Shown one piece after another: positions 1 through 10,920 of a stretch of DNA of 64,000 bases; the first letter of the stretch is position 1; every line of letters starts with the position of its first letter. The position numbers and the translations under genes were made by a program. The stretch comes from Plazaster borealis (Eukaryota; Echinodermata; Asteroidea; Forcipulatida; Labidiasteridae), in assembly GCA_021014325.1 (NCBI GenBank), contig CM037470.1:6365147-6429146 (forward strand), read 5' to 3'. The notes under the pieces are model-generated. The model was given only the letters and a program-made list of their open reading frames with translations, did not search any database and was not told the origin of the DNA.

Positions 1-587
1 TTCAGGAGAAATGGAGGATGAGCTCCTGAAGACGAGCAGAGTATACTGTTCGAAACGTCGAGACCACACCGGCTCTTTTCATAGCCAACACTCCTTCCAA
101 AAGAGATTTGACACAGTCATGGTTGTACCCGCAAGTTCAATATTTATAGTTACTTCATACTGTATTTTCCCTTTTACGATAAGGCATAGGTCATGAAACA
201 CCAGGCCAAAAAACCGAGACTGTAATAAAACAGAATGCAGAGCACTAATGCTTTTGTAGACATTTCCTGTCTTAAGCAGTGGGCGTTAAGATTGAAACTG
301 AAACACATGAAGCCTGGTATGATGGCATTCTAAGACAGAAACAGACACGTTGTTTGTATTCCTTGAAAAACATAGCCAGTCCATCTCTCTTTAGACGTAA
401 ATATAAAAAGCCATTAAATATTTATTTTCAAAATAACAATTTTGATCAGGGGTTAGAAGCTACTATAGGCCATGTACGCTTATATTAAGGTTAAACAGGG
501 TACTTGTGCTGTATTATGTATTGACACTTATGTTTCTTGTTATGTGTTTGTGAGTATTAATTCAATAAATTATTTGTTGTAATCTGT
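1..587. other. No gene seen
   Basis: AT-rich sequence with only short open frames (61-69 codons) that match nothing I recognise. No element ends were identified. Confidence 0.5.
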
Positions 588-845
588 ATACACTGCAAAA
601 ACTGGGTGTGAACATTGACACAACGGGTGTTGTCATAGTGTAGATACACAGGAGAGAATTAAAATTAACATTATAGGGTGTTAAAATAACACCAATGGGT
701 GTTAAAATAACACCAATGTATTTGTTTTGGCAGAAATTAGTGTTATTTGAACACCCTATGGTGTAAATGTTGTTTCTTTTATGGTATCTATATAATATGA
801 CAACACCCATGGTGTCAATTTTAACACCCAAGTTTTTGTAGTGTA
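588..845. mobile_element. Family E palindromic MITE, copy 1
   Basis: The ends are inverted repeats: TACACTGCAAAAACTGGG at the left and a TTTTTGTAGTGTA-type end at the right. Inside, GGTGTTAAAATAACACC-type palindromes repeat symmetrically, including a local doubling at about 675-717. No coding capacity is seen. Related copies lie near 10.7, 13.3, 15.6, 18.3, 26.7 and 28.9 kb. The TA at the outer edges would fit a Tc1/mariner-type TA target, but that is inference. Confidence 0.8.
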
Positions 846-1019
846 TTGTAACCGGGGGCCTCTATTGGACAAGCCTTACTTTCATGGGACCCTCTTCCAC
901 ATCCACTATTATGGTTAAGTATTGTCTATTTATGGTTAAATATTATCAAATATAACCGGTTTTTGTTCTTTAAATCTTCATTTATGATGTGGAAAGTAAA
1001 GTGAATTAAAAAACAATAA

Positions 1020-1244
1020 CCATTCAATTCCCTTTTTACAAACAAGACAAATACCAACAAGAATAAAAGTGCAAAGACTTGGTGTACACTCATTCTAGAG
1101 CGTCCTTACAACTTGTTAGCCTGTTTATGGCCATTCAATTCCGTTTTTCCATAAAAACAAAAAACTACCAACAAGAATAAAAGTGCAAAGACTTGGTGTA
1201 AATCCATTCTATGGCGTCCTTACAACTTGTTAGCCTGTTTATGG
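1020..1244. repeat. Tandem duplication of a 111-bp unit
   Basis: Two adjacent units, 1020-1130 and 1131-1244, begin CCATTCAATTCC and end TAGCCTGTTTATGG. They share a nearly identical core (ACCAACAAGAATAAAAGTGC followed by AAAGACTTGGTGTA) and differ at a few positions plus a small indel, so the duplication is not brand new. Confidence 0.85.
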
Positions 1245-2130
1245 CAAGTCCAAACCCGAACCCAGGTGCTTATCAGTGTAGTCCACCTTGCCCGGTAAGA
1301 GAAAAGACCAAAGATGTTCTTATCGGCTAGGTGCAGACAGCCAGCGGAAATGTATCGTTTCTCTCCCCGCACCGATCCTCCTCTTCCTCGCCCCTAGTAG
1401 GCCTACTACTAGTAGCCTCAGGGCCGGTGATCACTATCGCCTAGTATCGTTTGTAAACACTGAATTTGTCCCGGCGAATGTCACTCAGAGATCCACACTA
1501 ATGCTAACAAGTCCTGATGACCAACGCAAGGTGTTTCTTTCGTTAATTCACTCCAGGAATCAGCAAGTTTGTTTTAGAGACGCGCCGTAAACTCATGTAT
1601 TTGATAATCATAGACAAGTCCAGACAAAAGGTTGATTACATTGTGGTTCCATACGTAACACGCCGTGCTTGTTTTAGTTACACAATCATCCCATATATTA
1701 ATAACGTATAAATAATGTGTGGTATTCTCCTCACAGATGCCTAACATTGGAAAACAAAATCAATGATTTAGTCATTGCTTTTTAGGAAGTTAAACTACGT
1801 GACTGCGCAAAATTATTGGTGCGCTCTATCGAAGCAATGCGCATTTATAACACGTAGTTCATATTATCGGCGAACTTATGGGCAATTCAAACTTGCGCAT
1901 TATCCCGAGAGAGCGTTGACACATTATATCAACTTGAATTAATTTGTTTGTATAAAATTGAATTAATGATTGGTCAGAGGAAATGAGATGATTAATGTCC
2001 CAGTTGGCAGCATTTGAATCATTAATAATCACACGCTACTAAGGATCCAGGTAGTTTTGCTGCGGTCAACCATGGAGGATACCTTCTCATGTTCGCACAC
2101 GTCTTATAGTCTAGAATTGAAACATAACTT
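1245..2130. other. No gene seen; short inverted repeat at 1793-1862
   Basis: A 100-codon open frame at 1288-1590 has no recognisable domain. AACTACGTG near 1794 and CACGTAGTT near 1851 form an inverted pair around a GTGCGC-containing segment, possibly an eroded element. Confidence 0.4.
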
Positions 2131-2134
2131 ACAG

Positions 2135-2410
2135 GATCCATAATGAGCAGTTTCTTTACTGAAAAAAGCTTTACAACAATATAAATAACAACAGCAACAA
2201 CAAGACTACAACAACAACAACAACAACATAAACAACAACAACAACAACTGGTTATATTATTAATGTTAAAGTATTGCATGATCCCTAATGAACAGTTTCT
2301 TAATTGATGAGGCTTTACAACAATCAATAACAGCAACAACGCCAACAACGCCAACAACAACAGCAACAACAACAATAACACAACAACAACAACAGCAACA
2401 ACAACAACAA

Positions 2411-2442
<32 letters not shown>

Positions 2443-2459
2443 ACAACAACAGCAACAGT
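2135..2459. repeat. CAA/CAG trinucleotide array, duplicated with its flank
   Basis: Two CAA-rich blocks (about 2179-2250 and 2320-2459) are each preceded by a similar flank: ATGAGCAGTTTCTTTACTGA at 2142 and ATGAACAGTTTCTTAATTGA at 2287. The whole unit of flank plus array was therefore duplicated. In one frame the second block reads as about 26 consecutive Gln codons (mixed CAA and CAG). With no splice context or conserved flanking protein, I treat it as a microsatellite. Confidence 0.85.
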
Positions 2460-3925
2460 GTTTTATAAATGGGGTTGTTGAAATCCAACCATCGTGAGCG
2501 AACATCCCCATCTTGAAACAAAAAAGGTAATTGAATCCGGTCTCAATTGAAAACTAAACACCAATTATTCAAACATGACTTGCATTCATCGATTTTAGAT
2601 TCGAATTTAGTTAAAGGCCTAGTGGCTCCTGATAATTTTACGAGAGTAATATTTGTGTTATACTAACCAACAAAAGTGATCACACGTGCGGATCCAGAGA
2701 TTCAGTTTGCGGAGGGGGTTGAGCAAATGCAGTGAGGGATGCTGGCGGACACACAGCTTCATTTTGCCCATACAGCAGACATTGGGATTGTTGACTTAGA
2801 AGGGGTACCCCTCGGTTACCCCTCGGTTACCCCCTGTATCCGCTCCTGGGTGTGTCACCCCTGAACACATTTCACACGCTATATTATAGCCTACCCATGA
2901 CCGGATTTCAAGTCTTTGATTCAAGTCCACCGAGACTAAACGAATCAACAAACTTTCCAAATATAACTCGGAAAGATCACATCGGGTTTATTTATAGATT
3001 TTATTGAATCAAAACTTAAATCAGTTCAGTGTCTGCTGCTTGGATTTACAAAACACCGTGTCCAATTTGCAAATTCATTATCCAATTCTGTTCAATACAA
3101 TTTAGACATTCATTAACCCAATTCCGGTTTCAATAAATACATTTATATCAACATAAAAACTAAAACCCGTTACAATAATCTAGAATAGCGAGTACCTTTT
3201 ATGTTAGGTGTTGTTTGAAGCTTTGCATGGTGTGGACAAATAAGAGGTTTGTTTTAGTTACCTTTTATGTTGTGATAGAATACGTAAGGCAACTGAAAGT
3301 GAAGTCTTTTGAAACAGCTCTTAATGATTGTGAAACGCTAACACACCAATTATGCAGATTCGATGCAACTGAAACTGTTGGGTTCCACATCGAAACCAAC
3401 AGTTTTTATTTCTTGATGGACAAGAGTTGTGTCTGCAGTACAGAGTGCACTGCATCGGCAGTGAGAATTCGGAGGTTCGGAAGCGTTTTGTATCAAGTTC
3501 GATGGTATAAACGCGATCACCGCAAAGTTAGCACCAAGAATGAGTTAACGTTACTTAAATCTGTTGTGCGTGGTGTTTAAATTGTTTGTTTGTCTATATT
3601 TGTTGGAGTATTCGGACGTTTGTTCATTTTCTTTCTTTTTACTTTACAAACAAACTCATCTTTGATGAACTGCGGCAATAGTAATTTATGTTTATAGTCC
3701 AACCATTTTATTTGTTAGGATGTTATTTCTATTTAAACGAATTCCAACAACATTTACAAATGAAAGATAAATCAATAGCATGTTGGATTAGATGTATAAA
3801 TTTGCATCGGGGTAAAGAATATTATTTGTGTTTCACACATACATCGATTTGTGCTGAGCATAATCAGCTTTCCCAAGTCGTGTAAATAATAAAGAAGAAA
3901 AAACAAACTATACAGACATACTACT
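2460..3925. other. No supported gene; unrecognised open frames
   Basis: An open frame of about 121 codons (3215-3580, first codon TTG, first ATG at 3227) and one of about 65 codons (3688-3885) match no family I know. They lack a convincing start context or splice sites. A small duplication of CCCCTCGGTTA lies at 2808-2832. Confidence 0.35.
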
Positions 3926-4016
3926 CGCGCCGGATTCTATAGTGGTAAGATATCTGCCCGACAAAGGTAAGATATTTGCCCGACAAAGGTCGTGGGTTCG
4001 AATCCCACACAACTAA
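3926..4016 (+). mobile_element. tRNA-derived SINE-like fragment with 22-bp internal duplication
   Basis: TATAGTGGTAAGATATCTGC resembles a D-arm/A-box and GTGGGTTCGAATCCCAC is an intact T-arm with a B-box. A 22-bp segment GTAAGATATCTGCCCGACAAAG is repeated with one change, so the tRNA fold is interrupted. Removing one repeat would leave a Val/Asp-like tRNA layout. No CCA-compatible acceptor stem is evident. I call it a pseudo-tRNA or SINE head, not a functional tRNA. Confidence 0.65.
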
Positions 4017-5970
4017 AAGGCCCGTGGATTTTGTTTTTGAGTACACTGCGCTTAATTATCGGTGTTTGAAGAAAAAAATATAGTTAATAAAAAAAGACAA
4101 AAATACAAAGTAAACATCGAAGAATGTTCGAAAGCGATCACAACGAGTTAACACCAGAATGAAGACAAGCTGGGGTTTTTAAGGTTTTTTGTCTTATGAA
4201 TATTTAAATACCGGTACTTAGCTCGGTGAGTTAAATCAGGAAATGTGTGTTTTGTGGGACTATTTTATAGGATAATTAAATTGAAAACAAATTTACAAGT
4301 AAAATATAAATCAATAAACAAATAACTACAAAGTAAAACTGTAGACCTATACCGGTATGTGATGTAGCACAGCACAACAGAACAAAAGATACTGCGGCAA
4401 ACAATGTATATATAGTACACATTTACAACAATTCAAATTTTGCTAGAATATACAACAATTTCATTTGAAAAACCTGTATTGAGGGCCGATTTCAGCACAT
4501 ACTGACATTATTGTAATATTTCCATTGTCTTAACCATATCGGATCTGGTCAGCTCATGCCATGATATCTGGACCAAGCCGCACGTCCTAGGGGGGTGTCG
4601 ATCAACACGGGATCAGTGATTTGATTGGAAAGGGGTGTATAGGACAAAACTCTGCCATCATCCTTTTTGTACAAATTTGGCATAACAGTTGTCAATGGTA
4701 GATGGAATCAATTTATGAAACTTCATTTTAAGCAAATAAATAAGCTTAAATTAACATAGAAAATACCTGGACATGTAAACAAAACACTTAGATAAAACAA
4801 ACCCGTTTTGAATTTTAAAAAAGCAAACGAACCCTCTTAACTTATTGGAAAAGCCTGTCAGCATGTGCTGACACCGTAACACGGGGGAGTTGCAACCAAA
4901 CATATCCCTCGCTGTGGGGCTGGGGGGATAAGCTGACAAGTCAATTGACCATATTTTTGAACGCATGAGGGCGCTTTCTTCAGGGAATATCTTGCATCAC
5001 AATTACAGTTTTATCTTATTTTAATTGCCTGTATGTAGTTTTATTGCATCATTGACGAAATACATAAATATAATGATAACAACAAAGAAACAACCCGTTT
5101 GTTTACTTGTTTTTCATCACGTAAAAATTGGTCCACAAGCGCCCTCACGCGGTCAAAAATACGGCGAATAACAAAATGGTTTTTTTTATTCGGACCTGCG
5201 TAAATATAAATAAATTAAAAAAATACCGGGCAATGTAAATACAATCTATATATCACAATGAGATAGCTGTTATTGTCCCACCAGTCAGTTCTACGGGTGC
5301 TTAATCTCAACGGACAATAGTCAATAGAAATTATAAATAAATCGGCATTCCAAAGCTGTTTTTGTTTACTTTATTAATAATCACAAATTTTGACAACACT
5401 TTTAATCCTGGATTAATAACCCGTTGCTTTCTGAACAGAAAGGGTTGGGGGAAAAATTTCTCACAATGGACAGTGTACCCCAAAAACAGAAGCCCATGAA
5501 GTGCAACGGGTTTTGTTGTCCTGTAATTGGAAAGGTTGAACAATACAATCCACCCGATACAGTACATAGTTTTATAATATACCTTTAAAGGGGCATACTA
5601 CTGCTGGGGGATCGGGGCGCCTTCCTAGTGTATCGCTAGGGTTGTACAGGGCCAGCACAATTTTGCCCAATTATTGGCATAATGTCCAGTAAAGAACCCT
5701 TACCCTTTGCCAAAACTGGTTCTGAAATGGCCGCCAGATTTAAACCAATTAGGCAGGGTTGCAGTACCGTAGTGGTGCTGCCGATATACATGTACGAGCC
5801 CCAACAATATCCACACGGGGCCATAGTACCCAGTGGTTGTTGGGTTGTCGTCTTGAGAAGAACAACCGAATTTCAAACCGAATTGTTGAGTATTGTGCCA
5901 CACACTGCAAGAACCATACATCACACACAAAGGAATAATTTCAGCAAAGTGCTTTATTGTATATAGACGG
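4017..5970. other. No gene seen
   Basis: AT-rich sequence without recognisable exons. Overlapping 78-113-codon frames at 5331-6041 on both strands are mutually shadowing and match nothing known. Confidence 0.45.
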
Positions 5971-5975
5971 TGACT

Positions 5976-6166
5976 GTGCAATGTTCCGACCCCCCTAGGT
6001 TCCGACACCCCTATGTTCCGACACCCCCTATGTTCCGACACCCCCTATGTTCCCACACCCCCTATGTTCCCACACCCCCTAGGTTCCCACACCCCCTAGG
6101 TTCCGACACCCCCTATGTTCCCACACCCTCTAGGTTCCGAAAACCATGTTCCGATAACCCCTGGTG
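5976..6166. repeat. Minisatellite, GTTCCGACACCCCCTAT-type unit (about 17 bp)
   Basis: About ten imperfect units of the form (G/T)GTTCC(G/C)(A)CACCCCCTA(T/G), with alternation between GTTCCGACA and GTTCCCACA variants. The variants are interspersed and not blocked. Confidence 0.85.
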
Positions 6167-6187
6167 ATGTATACACGTTATGGTTAT

Positions 6188-6272
6188 AGGAAGGTTATAG
6201 GGTTAGGGTTAGGGTTAGGGTTAGGGTTAGGGTAAGGGTTAGGGTTAGGGTTAGGGTTAGGGTAAGGATTGG
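6188..6272. repeat. Interstitial telomeric repeat (TTAGGG)n
   Basis: About 11 units of GGGTTA, with two GGGTAA variants at about 6232 and 6262. This is the animal telomere hexamer on the + strand, located inside repeat-rich sequence and not at a chromosome end. It lies 20 bp beyond the GTTCC minisatellite. Confidence 0.9.
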
Positions 6273-6796
6273 GATTAGTAGGCCTATTAGGAAAATACAA
6301 CTGGGGTGTCGAAACATAGGGGTGTAACCTTATAGACATTTGTTGTAACTTCAAACTAATGGGGGTTGTGAAACTCTGTCAAATGCAACTTGGTTTTCAA
6401 ACAACCACGTTGCTTTTGACTTGTTGGTCCTCTTTAGTTCACCTTATGATTCACCCTAAATCAAAAACTTGTTTATATATATATAATCTTGTTGGTGTTT
6501 CCCTTTGGAGATCTTCACAGTCCAAAATTGAGTGGATAAGTTTATATCTTGACTTAGAAATAGATTAATAAGTTTTAAAAACAAGTGTGAGTTTGGTGCA
6601 TTTAGAAAAAACAAATGAATATAAAATTGAACCCAAAAGCTGTCTTGGATGCTCTTTAACATTTTCGCCAATGAAAAAGTTGAGGTTTTTGTTTGCAATT
6701 TCTTGAAGATTGAAGACTTTTTGAAATAAGCTTTGAAAAGACGCATTTTGCTTAACACGTAATGTTCGAAACCCAGAAGCAATGTTGAGCCACCCC

Positions 6797-7547
6797 TTCA
6801 AAGGGATTGTATACGTTTGGTAATTGGAACCGCCTGTTTGCTTCGTTCCTATAGTTGTATATATATACCATAAAACTAACCTGTGAACATCATTTCAAAA
6901 GGTGGATTGAGATATTGCCGAAAATCTGGAGCGGTTACGTCCACGCGGGAAGAAAATTCTGCAATTGGAATACACTATCTGAAAAACACTTCTAAGATTC
7001 AAATTTTGGGGGATAAAAAGTGAAATATTTTTCCATAACCGCAGTACTTCGAAATGAACAGTTCCTTAAAGACACTGGACACCTTTGGTAATTGTCAAAG
7101 ACCAGTCTTCTCACTTGGTATATCTCAACATATGCACAAAACAACAAACCTGTGAAAATTTGAACTCAATTGGTCATCGAAGTTGCGAGATAATAATAGA
7201 AGAAAAAACACCCTTGTCACACGAAGTTGTGTGCTTTCAGATGCTTGATTTCGAGACCTCACGCGCGTGAGGTCTCGAAATCAAATATTTTACTAAGAAA
7301 TTACTTTTTCTCAAAAACGACGTTACTTCAGAGGGAGCCGTTCTCACAATGTTTTATACTATCAACAGCTCTCCATTGATCGTTACCAAGTAAGTTTTTA
7401 TGCTAACAATTATTTTGAGTAATTACCAATAGTGTCCAGCGCCTTTAAAATGCATTATACTATCCAAAGCTGCTGTACTTCTTACCAAGTAAGTTTGTAT
7501 TGCCATTAATTTTCAGAGTCATTACCAAACGTATACAGCCCCTTTAA
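6797..7547. mobile_element. Family B MITE, copy 1, split by a family A insertion
   Basis: The left part (6797-7065) runs from an AAAGGGATTGTATACGTTTGG end through CCATAACCGCAGTACTTCG. The right part (7449-7547) resumes with AATGCATTATACTATCC and ends ATTACCAAACGTATACAGCCCCTTTAA. The uninterrupted copy at 18,480-18,833 shows the two parts are contiguous in the normal element. The ends are inverted repeats (GTATACGTTTGGTAAT) and TTAA bounds the right end. Confidence 0.88.
7066..7448 (+). mobile_element. Family A TTAA-bounded MITE, copy A1, nested in family B
   Basis: It begins TTAAAGACACTGGACACC and ends GTGTCCAGCGCCTTTAA. Diagnostic internal segments are TTGTCAAAGACCAGT, GGTCATCGAAGTTGC and CACAATGTTTTATACTATC. 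The centre is a perfect 36-nt palindrome at 7247-7282 (GATTTCGAGACCTCA arms joined by CGCGCG). No transposase frame is present, so mobilisation would need an enzyme in trans. Confidence 0.9.
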
Positions 7548-8160
7548 AATCTTATAGGACAAGAAATCAAGAAGCCCATGCTTTCAGCTTTCTAATACTG
7601 GACGTGTTTTTGTTCGTATAGTATATCAACTCGTATTCAGGTCACACACGTACCGACAAGTGATGATTGATGCTTTGTAAGCAGCGTTTGCCCCCACAGG
7701 TGCTTGCTATTGTTCCGATGTTGATTTCAATTTGACCTGTTAGCCTCACACACGCTCGAAAGTGTTTCACTCCTTGAGATCACTGGACTGCAAAATTGAA
7801 AAATGAATTTTCATTCTGTTTTCCCCTGTCGACAGATTTTTTTTGTGTTATACTAAAGTGTTGAAATCAATACTTATATTGGGCTAGTGTGTTTGAACTC
7901 TTCCCTGCCGCCACCATCCATTCCCTTTTGAGGGATTGCTTAAATCGGGGCGTTTGTGACAAAAAAACACACCAAAACACACGAAAATGTTTGTGTTCAA
8001 TGGCTGTAATAATAATACTTCGAGGATAAATAACTATTAATGTTGTTTTATCCTTACACTGAATGTGATCATCACAGAATATGTTCCCCGAGTCTTGCGG
8101 GGATGGGGGGGGGGGGGGGGGGGTCAACAGGCTGGTTGGGTGCCGACTCGAACACGTGGC
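7548..8160. other. No gene seen; poly(G) run
   Basis: Unique-looking sequence ending in a poly(G) run at about 8104-8122. Confidence 0.4.
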
Positions 8161-8161
8161 G

Positions 8162-8412
8162 TGGGGTATCGTGGCCGAGCGGTTGACAGCACCGGACTCC
8201 AGCTCCGATGTTTGTGATCAGCAGAGAGTGGGTTCGAGTCCCGGTCATGGCATTAGTACACGTAAATGAACCCAGAACACTTATTGTGGAAGCGTAGGGG
8301 TTATAACCCCGGTGTTTCTGGTTCACAGCAAGCACCCTTGTCTATAGGTTTCCTCGGGCTTGCGAGCTACAGCGATTAAATGAGTTCACTTTTAGTATAA
8401 AGCATCCTTGGT
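8162..8412 (+). mobile_element. tRNA-derived SINE, Leu/Ser-like head
   Basis: TGGCCGAGCGGTTGACAGC is a type II tRNA D-arm, CCGGACTCCAGCTCCGA is a partial anticodon arm, a long variable-arm-like segment follows, and GGGTTCGAGTCCC is the T-loop/B-box. The T-stem and acceptor do not pair cleanly, so this is not a working tRNA. The body downstream ends near TTCCTCGGGCTTGCGAGC. Confidence 0.7.
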
Positions 8413-8507
8413 TTCGATATCAGAAACATATAATAATATTAGCAGATAATATTAGCAGTATGGCCCAATTACTCGACAGATTCGAACTTGCATTTGTCAC
8501 TGGGCAT

Positions 8508-8584
8508 TCTTTTTGTCTAGTGGTTAAGACATCTGCTCTGAATTTCTGGGGTGGTGGGTTCGACTCCATAATAGGCCCGCCCTA
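8508..8584 (+). mobile_element. tRNA-like SINE fragment
   Basis: TCTAGTGGTTAAGACATCTG (A-box-like) and GTGGTGGGTTCGACTCC (B-box-like) are spaced as in a tRNA-derived SINE head. It is related to the heads at 3.9 and 13.9 kb. Confidence 0.6.
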
Positions 8585-8633
8585 GCTATGTTATAGAACT
8601 AGAGGGCGTACAAAACCGTGCGACACAGTGTTT

Positions 8634-8862
8634 TTAAAGGGGCTGTGTCGTCATGATCATAGTCTGCTTGTGTGGTTGGACATGGAAACATGAAATCTCT
8701 GCCAGTTACTACGCGCGCGCGTTGACCATTACATCATCAAACAAAAGCTTCAAAGGGTGCCGTCATTATTATCGCGCGCGCGTGTTCATTAACTGGTTGA
8801 GAATTCAGAACTTAATGTCTAGCCACAAACTCGCTGTGATCACGACGACAGTGCCCCTTTAA
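8634..8862 (+). mobile_element. Family H palindromic MITE, copy 1
   Basis: It is bounded by TTAA and opens AGGGGCTGTGTCGTCATGATC and closes GATCACGACGACAGTGCCCCT; these ends are imperfect inverted repeats. Two CGCGCGCGCG runs (8712-8721 and 8773-8782) sit symmetrically about the centre. The inverted copy at 16,451-16,680 covers the whole length. Confidence 0.88.
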
Positions 8863-10513
8863 AACAATATTTTTTCTAATTTACACGCTGAAAATGTATT
8901 TTGTTTTTACTCACTTCAGATTATCTTATATAAAAAACAGTAACTGGCATATAAAATAAGAGTGCTGAAAAGGAAATTGTTTTAGAAAAATGATTTCCAA
9001 TTCCTGCGGGGGGGGGAATCCACTTTCACCTGGTGAAAAGGTGCTTCGGGTTCACTTTTCCCAAAAACTTCGATTTCATCAGTTCAGATAAGACTTTGCA
9101 AATTCTGAAGTAGGGCCTATTTCTCTTTTATATCTTGTGTAGGTCTACTCAAAACATTTCGCTCTTTTGTTTCGTGGTTTTAGTGCATGGTTAGGAACAG
9201 ATTCAACCCACGGACAAACAACACACAAAAACGTGACACTGAACGGCCTTCAAATAATGGGTTTATCTGGGCTATCGGATGTAGCACGCGTACCCGCATG
9301 CTGCCTAAGTTGGCCTAAGTTGGCCTAAGTTGAGTTTAGACTTGTCATAGTCAGTTGTGTATACATCATCGAAACGACTGGGGAGCTTTCCCCTTTTGAA
9401 GTGAACGACTATTCTTTCAAGACCTTGCTCTATGTTTGTATATGAAGTCATCTTTAGCTCGAAGACATAATCTGGTTCTACTATTATAATGGCAAGGACA
9501 TTTTGTCTATAGTTTATATGTAGGCCTAAAGTTTCAAATTTTACAAAAAAATTATACAGGTAGCCAACTCAGCCCAATTTGAAGTAATCACTAGTATTAA
9601 TAATAAGTGGGTAAAATAATAAATCAATTTTAGGTGAACAAAGACAAATTGACTATGTCCAGGCACAATAAAATAATGCTAACAATTGGAAAGATTGATG
9701 GTGTCCCCGTCCGGGTCAGTCTGCAAAACGCAATCAAAAGGTTCTTCCATCGACTAGAACACTGTTCAATTTTGATCTTATTGAATAACAAACTTGGTTT
9801 TTACTTTAATAGTTAAAGGAACGTTACAGAACTGGTAATTAAAAAACATTTTAAGATCACAGATTTACATAAAACTTACACGGTCTAATGATGATGATAG
9901 TAGAAAACATCCCTAGAAATATTTCTGTCTGAAATGCCATATTGGATGAGAAATAAATAAAACTAATTTCCGATTGGAGTTTATCGCTCATGAGCGTTTT
10001 ATTCATGCATTGTATAACATATGCAAATGTGTATATCGGTTTGTCACTATTTTCTCGTGACCCAAAAATAATGGCCGATCGATCTCAAACTTCTACAGGT
10101 TTGTCAGTTTATGTATAATATGGTGGATTATATAAAGTGCTTAATTGTTTTGTTCAAAAACAGAGGAAGAACGCAAGCATGACCCTCAGCAATGACTAGT
10201 CACACTTCTTCACACAAGCCACAGACTACGATCTCGCAACAGACTTAAACTTGTCTAAGTCGGTCCGCCATAACCGTGAGTCGGCTAAAAATAGTCGTTG
10301 TTTTCGTAAATTAATAAGTTCCCGAAGCCGGGTTTCGTTTAATACTATCAAGGTAAGACTGGCACTAAGTGGCCGATGAGAGAAGGTTAAACGGAATTGC
10401 ATTGCAGGGAGAGAGGGTGGTTGTTGAACGCCTTATGGACAGTGCCGAATCTAGGGTACACATTTAGGGGACAATGGGGTACATCATTTCTTCTAGGGGG
10501 GGGGGGCACTTCT
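8863..10513. other. No gene seen
   Basis: AT-rich unique sequence with a GGGGGGGG run at about 9008, a triplication of GTTGGCCTAA at 9312-9333, and a poly(G) run at about 10,496. No supported exon. Confidence 0.4.
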
Positions 10514-10652
10514 GGGCTCGATTTCTCAAAGCACCAAGACTCTTCCCAAGTTGTTAGTACTACTAAAGTGATTCGTATTGTGACATCACACTTTGCTTAG
10601 CAATTAAGATTGATTCGCAGTTAAGATCAATCTTAATTTATTGTGAAATCGG
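10514..10652. mobile_element. Family J short MITE, copy 1
   Basis: The ends are GGGCTCGATTTCTCAAAGCAC and the inverted TTGTGAAATCGG. The shared core is GTGACATCACACTTTGCTTAG followed by CAATTAAGAT. Copies at 27.5, 37.8 and 45.3 kb share this layout. Confidence 0.82.
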
Positions 10653-10686
10653 CAAATCAAAACTGTAGTTTCCGTTTGCATTTTTC

Positions 10687-10920
10687 CAAAATTGACACTA
10701 TGGGTGCTGTCACATAAATATACCATAATAAATCAACATTTACACCATAGGGTGTTAAAATAACACTTATGTCTGCCAAAACAATTACATGTGTGTTATT
10801 TTAACACCCTATGATGTTAATTTTGATTCTCTTTTCGGTATCTATGTGACACATTTTAACACCCCAGTTTTTGCATTGCACAGCTCTAAGAGATTTATTA
10901 CATGGTGTCCCCGCAAACCT
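10687..10920. mobile_element. Family E MITE, copy 2, 5'-truncated, with shared flank
   Basis: ATTGACACTATGGGTGCTGTCAC and the reiterated TTAACACC/GGTGTTAA motifs identify family E. The left CACTGCAAAAA end is missing. The right flank (about 10,877-10,917) also occurs beside the 13.5 kb copy, so more than the element itself is shared. Confidence 0.8.

Noticed and set aside
1793..1862. Possible hairpin RNA gene
   Set aside because: Only about 9 bp pair at the ends (AACTACGTG/CACGTAGTT) and the interior does not fold well; more likely an eroded element.
2266..2521. Poly-Gln, poly-Cys and poly-Leu frames across the CAA/CAG tract
   Set aside because: Different frames of one trinucleotide array; flanking residues show no conserved protein.
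3215..3580. 121-codon frame as a small gene
   Set aside because: First codon is TTG, no recognisable domain, no Kozak or splice context; kept only as an unassigned frame.
3926..4016. Functional tRNA gene (also considered at 8,162, 8,508, 13,880 and 33,448)
   Set aside because: A- and B-box-like motifs are present, but the acceptor and other stems do not pair; duplicated or eroded segments indicate SINE heads.
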